Assembly (NCBI RefSeq): GCF_000190635.1
Contig: NC_015172.1
Coordinates: 3,038,001 to 3,102,000 of the forward strand
Length of the DNA: 64,000 nucleotides
Direction of reading: 5' to 3'
From: Syntrophobotulus glycolicus DSM 8271
GTDB taxonomy: Bacteria; Bacillota; Desulfitobacteriia; Desulfitobacteriales; Syntrophobotulaceae
Part shown: piece by piece, positions 59,540 to 64,000 of the stretch
Layout: each line of letters starts with the position of its first letter
How positions within the stretch are numbered: position 1 is the first letter of the stretch
The notes under the pieces: model-generated
The model's database searches: none
What the model was told of the DNA's origin: nothing
The model's input: the letters and a program-made list of their open reading frames with translations, nothing else
Made by a program: the position numbers and the translations under genes

Positions 59540-59699
59540 TTGACATTTCAGGCCTAACATTTATAATAAATTAGTAAGTCGAGCTAGCTGCTAATAAGGA
59601 AATCCGCAAACCTCCTTAGCTTTATGTCAGGGAGGTCTTAATATTTTTTCTCAAGTTCATCATCATGAGGATAATTGTTTTTAAAAGGAGAAATTTTTT
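59540..59699 (+). promoter_or_regulatory. Consensus promoter and structured leader of the DEAD-box helicase gene
   Basis: TTGACA (59540-59545), 16 bp and TATAAT (59562-59567), both perfect. The leader of about 125 bases has ACCTCC/GGAGGT (59610-59636), followed by TATTTTTTC, and an alternative CTAATAAGG/CCTTAG pairing that uses the same left strand. A long leader with competing hairpins fits cold-shock or autoregulatory control of a helicase (inference). Confidence 0.7.
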
Positions 59700-61256
59700 A
59701 TGTCAACATTTTTTGACATGGGCCTAAGCAATTTTATTATTAAAGCCACCGCCGATATGGGTTTCGAGGAGGCTACCCCTATCCAGGAAAAAACGATTCC
59801 GGTTGCTATGGCCGGACGTGATATTATTGGCCAGGCCCAGACCGGAACAGGCAAAACAGCCGCCTTCGCTATTCCGATGATCGAGAATCTGGAGCGGCAT
59901 GCCGAAGGCATCGGCGGACTTGTCGTCACCCCTACCCGGGAGCTGGCGGTCCAGGTCGCCGAAGAAATCAATAAGATCGGCCAATTTAAAGGCATCCACG
60001 CTCAGCCGATTTACGGGGGACAGGATATCAACAGGCAGATCCGGGCCCTGAGAAACAGGCCTCAGATTATCGTCGGCACTCCCGGCCGCCTTATGGACCA
60101 TATGCGCCGCCATACCATACGCTTAGACCATGTTTCCATGGCCGTTCTTGATGAAGCGGATGAAATGCTGAGCATGGGTTTCATTGAGGATATTGAGAGC
60201 ATCCTGGGCGAAATTCAACATAAACACCAAACTCTGCTGTTCTCTGCCACGATGCCCCAATCCATTCTCAATTTGTCCAAGCGTTTCATGCTTGAACCTG
60301 AATTCATCAGTATCAAAGCGAAGGAAGTTACCGTTCCCAATACCGAACAATACTATGTTGAACTGCCTGAAAGACAGAAATTTGATGTACTCTGCCGTTT
60401 GCTGGACATTCAGTCCCCTGATCTTGCTATCGTATTCGGCCGGACCAAAAGACGGGTGGATGAGCTCTATGAAGCCTTAAATAAGAGGGGCTATTCTGCC
60501 GAGGGCATCCACGGGGATTTAACTCAGCTGAGAAGAGACAGTGTCTTAAGACATTTTAAAGAAGGAGTCACCGACATCCTTGTGGCGACGGATGTCGCCG
60601 CCAGGGGCCTTGATATCAGCGGTGTAACCCATATCTATAATTTTGATATTCCTCAGGACCCCGAAAGCTATGTCCACAGAATAGGCCGGACGGGACGAGC
60701 CGGAAAAACCGGTCTGGCCGTGACTTTTGTGACGCCGCGGGAACTCAACCATTTGAGATTGATTGAACAGGTTACCAAAAGAAGGATTGTCCGCAAGCCG
60801 ATGCCGACCATTCACGAAGTCCTCGAAGGTCAGCAGCGTCTGGCCGTTGACCTGCTGATGAAGGCCAGCGAAGATCCTGAAAGCCGCCGTTATACGGAGC
60901 TGGCTGATGAGCTTCTTGCTTCCAATGACTCCACAGCCCTTCTTGCCGCCGCTTTAAAGCTCTTAACCAAGGAGCCGAATACGACCCCGGTCAGCTTGAC
61001 TGAAGAAGCTCCTGTTTATTCCCGGACCCCCAGATATGAAAAATCAAGACAGCCCAGCCATTATCAACGCAACAGGCGCAACCGGCAAACAGACGGCAGA
61101 CCGGAAAGCAGGCCCGATTACAGGAAAAATTACAGGCCGGACAACAGGGCAAATAACCGATCCGATTATCGAAAGGATACCAGAACATCGTTCGGAACAG
61201 AAAGCAGACCGGACTATAGAGCCGAAAACAGAACCGGCTTCAGATCCGATAACTAG
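59700..61256 (+). CDS. DEAD-box ATP-dependent RNA helicase (CshA/DeaD type)
   Basis: 518 residues. All helicase motifs are visible: Q motif ([13 protein letters not shown]), [30 protein letters not shown], then [17 protein letters not shown] and [13 protein letters not shown]. Residues 370-435 form a small linker. The last 75 residues are an Arg/Asn/Asp/Tyr-rich tail with [12 protein letters not shown]-like repeats, a probable disordered RNA-binding tail. It probably unwinds structured RNA in ribosome assembly or decay. The ribosome site is AAAAGGAG. Confidence 0.95.
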   Translation: MSTFFDMGLSNFIIKATADMGFEEATPIQEKTIPVAMAGRDIIGQAQTGTGKTAAFAIPMIENLERHAEGIGGLVVTPTRELAVQVAEEINKIGQFKGIHAQPIYGGQDINRQIRALRNRPQIIVGTPGRLMDHMRRHTIRLDHVSMAVLDEADEMLSMGFIEDIESILGEIQHKHQTLLFSATMPQSILNLSKRFMLEPEFISIKAKEVTVPNTEQYYVELPERQKFDVLCRLLDIQSPDLAIVFGRTKRRVDELYEALNKRGYSAEGIHGDLTQLRRDSVLRHFKEGVTDILVATDVAARGLDISGVTHIYNFDIPQDPESYVHRIGRTGRAGKTGLAVTFVTPRELNHLRLIEQVTKRRIVRKPMPTIHEVLEGQQRLAVDLLMKASEDPESRRYTELADELLASNDSTALLAAALKLLTKEPNTTPVSLTEEAPVYSRTPRYEKSRQPSHYQRNRRNRQTDGRPESRPDYRKNYRPDNRANNRSDYRKDTRTSFGTESRPDYRAENRTGFRSDN

Positions 61257-61326
61257 CCAGGATTCATTTATGCTGGCAATAGCTGTCTAACCGGAAAACG
61301 GCTGGGCAAAATCGTTAGTTCCTGAG

Positions 61327-61364
61327 AAATAACCGCCGCCTTGAGCAGGGGCGGTTATTTTTTT
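61327..61364. terminator. Bidirectional terminator
   Basis: AAATAACCGCC and GGCGGTTATTT pair perfectly, followed on the plus strand by TTTT. It separates the convergent helicase and LysR genes. Confidence 0.92.
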
Positions 61365-61382
61365 GCTTCCATATCAAACCAA

Positions 61383-62258
61383 CTACGTGTAGTACCGGAC
61401 CACATATTCCCTGAATTTAAGGGCGGCTTTAGATAAATAGCGTTTTTCATTCCAGGCGAGGAAAAGGGTATTGCGGTATGTCAGTTCTTTATTTTTGACA
61501 AAAGTCAGCGGAAAAGCGGCCGCTTGACTGGACGGTTCCGGAAGGAAGGAGATCCCCAGCCCGGCATGAACCAAATTTCTTATCGCGCCGATTTCATCGC
61601 ATTCACACACGACTTTCGGGAAAAATCCCGCCTTCTCAAACAGTTCATCACAGCGTTTCCGAATGCTGTGTCCTTCTTTCAGCAGCACAAAGGATTCAGG
61701 GGCCAGATCGGAGAGGGAAACCGTCCGGCAGCCGCCGAAGGGATGCCCAGGCGGGGCGGCCAGCAGCAGCTCTTCCGAAAGCAGGGCGACACTGGCGATA
61801 TCAGGGCCTTGAACGGTCTGATTGATAAAGCCGAAGTCAACCTCTCCCGCCGTCAGGAGCTGCAGCTTGGTCTTGTCCTCCGATAACTGCCTGATCCGAA
61901 AACGCATGGAAGGATGCCTGCTGACAAAAGAACCGATCATTTTACTGAAATCCTCATCCAGGAAAGTTGTGGCAATAGACAGTATGCCGTACTCCATTCC
62001 CGCTAAATCCGCAAGCTCCTGCCGTCCTTCCCCCAGCGCGGCAAGCGCGGTATCCACTCTGCGGAGAAACGCTCTCCCATACGGATTAAGGACAATACGG
62101 CGGTTCTGCCTGTCGAATAAGGGTACGCCCAAATCCTCTTCCAGGCGGGCAATGGTTACACTGAGGGCGGGCTGAGCAATCTGCAGCTCGCGGGCCGCTT
62201 TGGTCATATGTTCGGTCCGGGCAACAACCTGAAAATATTTGAGCTGCAACAGGTCCAT
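61383..62258 (-). CDS. LysR-family transcriptional regulator
   Basis: 291 residues. The winged helix-turn-helix (MDLLQLKYFQVVARTEHMTKAARELQIAQPALSVTIARLEEDLGVPLFDR) is followed by a periplasmic-binding-protein-like effector domain (about 90-290). It is divergent from the MFS transporter gene and probably controls it from the 131-base gap, which holds T-N11-A-like palindromes. The inducer is unknown; CynR-type regulation is a guess from the CynX-like transporter. Confidence 0.93.
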   Translation of the reverse strand: MDLLQLKYFQVVARTEHMTKAARELQIAQPALSVTIARLEEDLGVPLFDRQNRRIVLNPYGRAFLRRVDTALAALGEGRQELADLAGMEYGILSIATTFLDEDFSKMIGSFVSRHPSMRFRIRQLSEDKTKLQLLTAGEVDFGFINQTVQGPDIASVALLSEELLLAAPPGHPFGGCRTVSLSDLAPESFVLLKEGHSIRKRCDELFEKAGFFPKVVCECDEIGAIRNLVHAGLGISFLPEPSSQAAAFPLTFVKNKELTYRNTLFLAWNEKRYLSKAALKFREYVVRYYT

Positions 62259-62300
62259 AGATATCTCCTTGGCGATTGATATAAAATTGATTATAGGTAT

Positions 62301-62312
62301 ATATTATAATAT
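62301..62312. promoter_or_regulatory. Palindrome in the LysR/MFS divergent promoter region
   Basis: ATATTATAATAT is a 12-bp palindrome within the AT-rich gap. ATTGAT occurs twice (62274, 62286) on the LysR side. Either may be part of the LysR site; neither is a clear T-N11-A box by eye. Confidence 0.35.
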
Positions 62313-62389
62313 GTATTTTTATTTATCAATTTTTGCCCTCATAATTGAGCTGTAATAATCCAGGATAGCGAAGGAGAAGAATAGGTACC

Positions 62390-63592
62390 ATGAACACAAA
62401 AAGAGCCGTACTCATCGCAGGAATTATACTTGTTTCCTTTTGTTTAAGAACCCCTCTGACCGCCGTAGGTCCTCTGGTCAGTTTAATCCGGGCCGATCTC
62501 GGCATTTCAAACGGGCTGGCCGGTTTCCTGACGACATTGCCTTTACTTGTCTTTGCTGCTTTTTCAGCAGTTTCATCCAAGTTAGGCGGCAAAATCGGCA
62601 ATGAACGCAGCATCCTGATCGGGCTGCTGATCTTAATCGCCGGTGTGCTGCTGCGCTCCGCGGGAGGGACTGGCGCTTTACTGGCCGGAACATTTTTTAT
62701 CGGGCTGGGAATTGTGGCTGGTAATGTGCTCATCCCCAGCATCATCAAACAGAACTTTCCGGATAATGTTGGGATCGTCACGAGTGCTTACAGTGTTTCA
62801 ATGTTTATTTCAGGCGGACTTGCTTCCGGAATCAGTATCCCTCTGGCCAGCAGCTTGCATCTGGGATGGCGCTATACGCTGGATACTTCCGCCGGGCTGA
62901 TCCTGATCGCCCTCCTGATTTGGCTGCCGCAGCTCCGCAAACATCACCATTCTGCTGTTTCACGAGAAGCGGATTCTCCGGCTGCATCCATTTGGCGCTC
63001 CTCTCTGGCCTGGAAAGTTTCCCTTTTCCTGGGACTGCAGTCTTTCCTTTTTTATTGTGTGGTTGCCTGGCTTCCGGCCATCCTCCAGGGTTATGGGATA
63101 AGTACGGCGACAGCAGGCTGGATGCTGACCTTTTATCAAATCTGTGCCATCCCCGCCAGCTTTATTGCTCCCGTATTCGCCGACCGCTACAGCGATCAGC
63201 GCGGTATCACCGCCATCGTTTGTCTGATCTATTTATCCGGAATGCTGATCTTCCTTTTTGGCGGAGGCTTTTCACTGTTGGTGCTGGGGATTGCTTTGAT
63301 CGCCACCGGCTCCGGGGCCAGCATCAGCCTGGCCTTCACCTTTATCGGCCTGCGCACGACCAGCGGCAGGCAGGCTTCCGAGCTGTCCGGCATGTCCCAG
63401 TCGGTCGGTTATCTGCTGGCAGCCGCCGGCCCCGCGTTGCTCGGCTTCTTGTTTGACCGCTTCCAGACCTGGACCCCCTCCATGATTTTATGGGTAGCCG
63501 CCACTGCGCTCCTTCTTTATTTTGGGATTTGCGCGGGCAAAGACCGCTATGTTTTTACCAAGGAGCAAAGTGATTTATTAAAGGAAGAATAA
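62390..63592 (+). CDS. MFS transporter, CynX/NimT-like
   Basis: 400 residues with 12 membrane helices. SFCLRTPLTAVGPL near the N-terminus, GIVAGNVLIPSIIKQNFPDNVGIVTSAYSVSM and the PASFIAPVFADRYSDQRGIT loop match the cyanate/2-nitroimidazole-type CynX group. Substrate is uncertain; relatives export or import small anions and drugs. It is divergent from the LysR gene and 31 bases upstream of uspA. Confidence 0.9.
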   Translation: MNTKRAVLIAGIILVSFCLRTPLTAVGPLVSLIRADLGISNGLAGFLTTLPLLVFAAFSAVSSKLGGKIGNERSILIGLLILIAGVLLRSAGGTGALLAGTFFIGLGIVAGNVLIPSIIKQNFPDNVGIVTSAYSVSMFISGGLASGISIPLASSLHLGWRYTLDTSAGLILIALLIWLPQLRKHHHSAVSREADSPAASIWRSSLAWKVSLFLGLQSFLFYCVVAWLPAILQGYGISTATAGWMLTFYQICAIPASFIAPVFADRYSDQRGITAIVCLIYLSGMLIFLFGGGFSLLVLGIALIATGSGASISLAFTFIGLRTTSGRQASELSGMSQSVGYLLAAAGPALLGFLFDRFQTWTPSMILWVAATALLLYFGICAGKDRYVFTKEQSDLLKEE

Positions 63593-63623
63593 GAGAACAA
63601 AAGAGGAAAAGAGGTTGGAAAAA

Positions 63624-64000
63624 ATGATTGCTTTAAAAAAAATTGTCGTCGCCTATGACAGTTCGGAACACAGCAAAAAAGCATTGGATTGGGCGATTCA
63701 TATGGCACAGCTCAGCCAGGCGACAGTCGACGTCGTCATGGTTCTGGTTCCTTCCGCCATCAGTATGCGTTCCGCCGGAGCCTACGCGTCTCCTGAAGTA
63801 AGAGAGGAAGCCGAAGAGGAAATCGAAATCAATCTTTCAGAAGTGCGTACGATCTGTGAAGGGAAAGGGGTTCATGTCACGACCCACTCTCTCTTCGGCA
63901 ACGCGGTCAATGAGATTTTGCTTCACGCGGCTTCCTGTAAGGCTGATCTGCTTATCTGCGGTACCAGGGGACTGGGCAGCTTTGCGGGATTATTGCTGGG
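63624..64000 (+). CDS. Universal stress protein, 3' end outside window
   Basis: About 125 residues are visible from the ATG at 63624 (AAGAGG upstream). The UspA fold has KKIVVAYDSSEHSKKALDWAIHMA at the start and the ATP-binding GTRGLGSFAGLLLG near the end. The family binds ATP and acts in stress survival. It is read together with the MFS gene. The remaining C-terminal residues run past the right edge. Confidence 0.92.
   Translation, partial: MIALKKIVVAYDSSEHSKKALDWAIHMAQLSQATVDVVMVLVPSAISMRSAGAYASPEVREEAEEEIEINLSEVRTICEGKGVHVTTHSLFGNAVNEILLHAASCKADLLICGTRGLGSFAGLLL

Overview
The window reads as a chromosome segment of a spore-forming, obligately anaerobic Gram-positive bacterium of the Clostridia, most like the Desulfitobacterium/Dehalobacter/Syntrophobotulus group. 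That placement is inferred from gene content, not from a marker gene. The supporting features are type-2 cell-wall-binding (CWB2) repeat proteins, a FabT/FabK fatty acid cluster, a CtsR-type box on clpP, rubrerythrin/superoxide reductase/flavodiiron redox genes, lactate-permease paralogues and a YjcZ-like small membrane protein. No rRNA, tRNA, CRISPR array, prophage or intact insertion sequence was seen.

Layout. 1-4118: a secreted subtilisin-like protease (cut by the left edge) lies divergent to a CWB2 protein with a GH18 glycosidase domain. 4141-20505: a minus-strand polysaccharide locus of 12 genes. It has a membrane dehydratase, a contiguous WbpA-B-D-E-type set for a 2,3-diacetamido-uronic acid, two polymerase/ligase-like proteins, three glycosyltransferases, a flippase, a 4-aminotransferase and an initiating sugar transferase. 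20688-25004: two paralogous CWB2 lytic transglycosylases with long self-complementary leaders, then an anchored protein with an acidic repeat. CWB2 enzymes on both sides of the glycan locus suggest (inference) that the locus makes the wall polymer they bind.

25101-31776: an accessory stretch. An sdpR-sdpI pair sits between a 47-bp minisatellite and a 152-bp run of 8-bp repeats. Next comes a GHKL kinase/LytTR regulator/metallophosphoesterase lipoprotein module with a candidate LytTR operator, flanked by two direct copies of an approximately 115-bp repeat. 31773-34831: an anchored unknown, galU, clpP with a CtsR box, and a small Spo0E-like gene. 35188-40189: two near-identical lactate/glycolate permeases in tandem, a 34-bp perfect palindrome at the second promoter, an unknown membrane protein and a 29-residue YjcZ-like protein.

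40306-50174: a complete type II fatty acid operon, fabT-fabH-acpP-fabK-fabD-fabG-fabF-accB-fabZ-accC-accD-accA, with two FabT-type operators over the first promoter. 50538-55517: a KimA-like transporter, a channel-like protein with an atypical filter, a third LctP-family permease and a cyclase. 55651-59415: an oxygen/NO defence cluster (high-molecular-weight rubredoxin, FprA, desulfoferrodoxin, rubrerythrin) preceded by a 7-1-7 palindrome, then a TM1266-like regulator and a cysteine-less AhpD-like protein. 59700-64000: a DEAD-box helicase, a LysR/CynX-type divergent pair and a UspA gene cut by the right edge.
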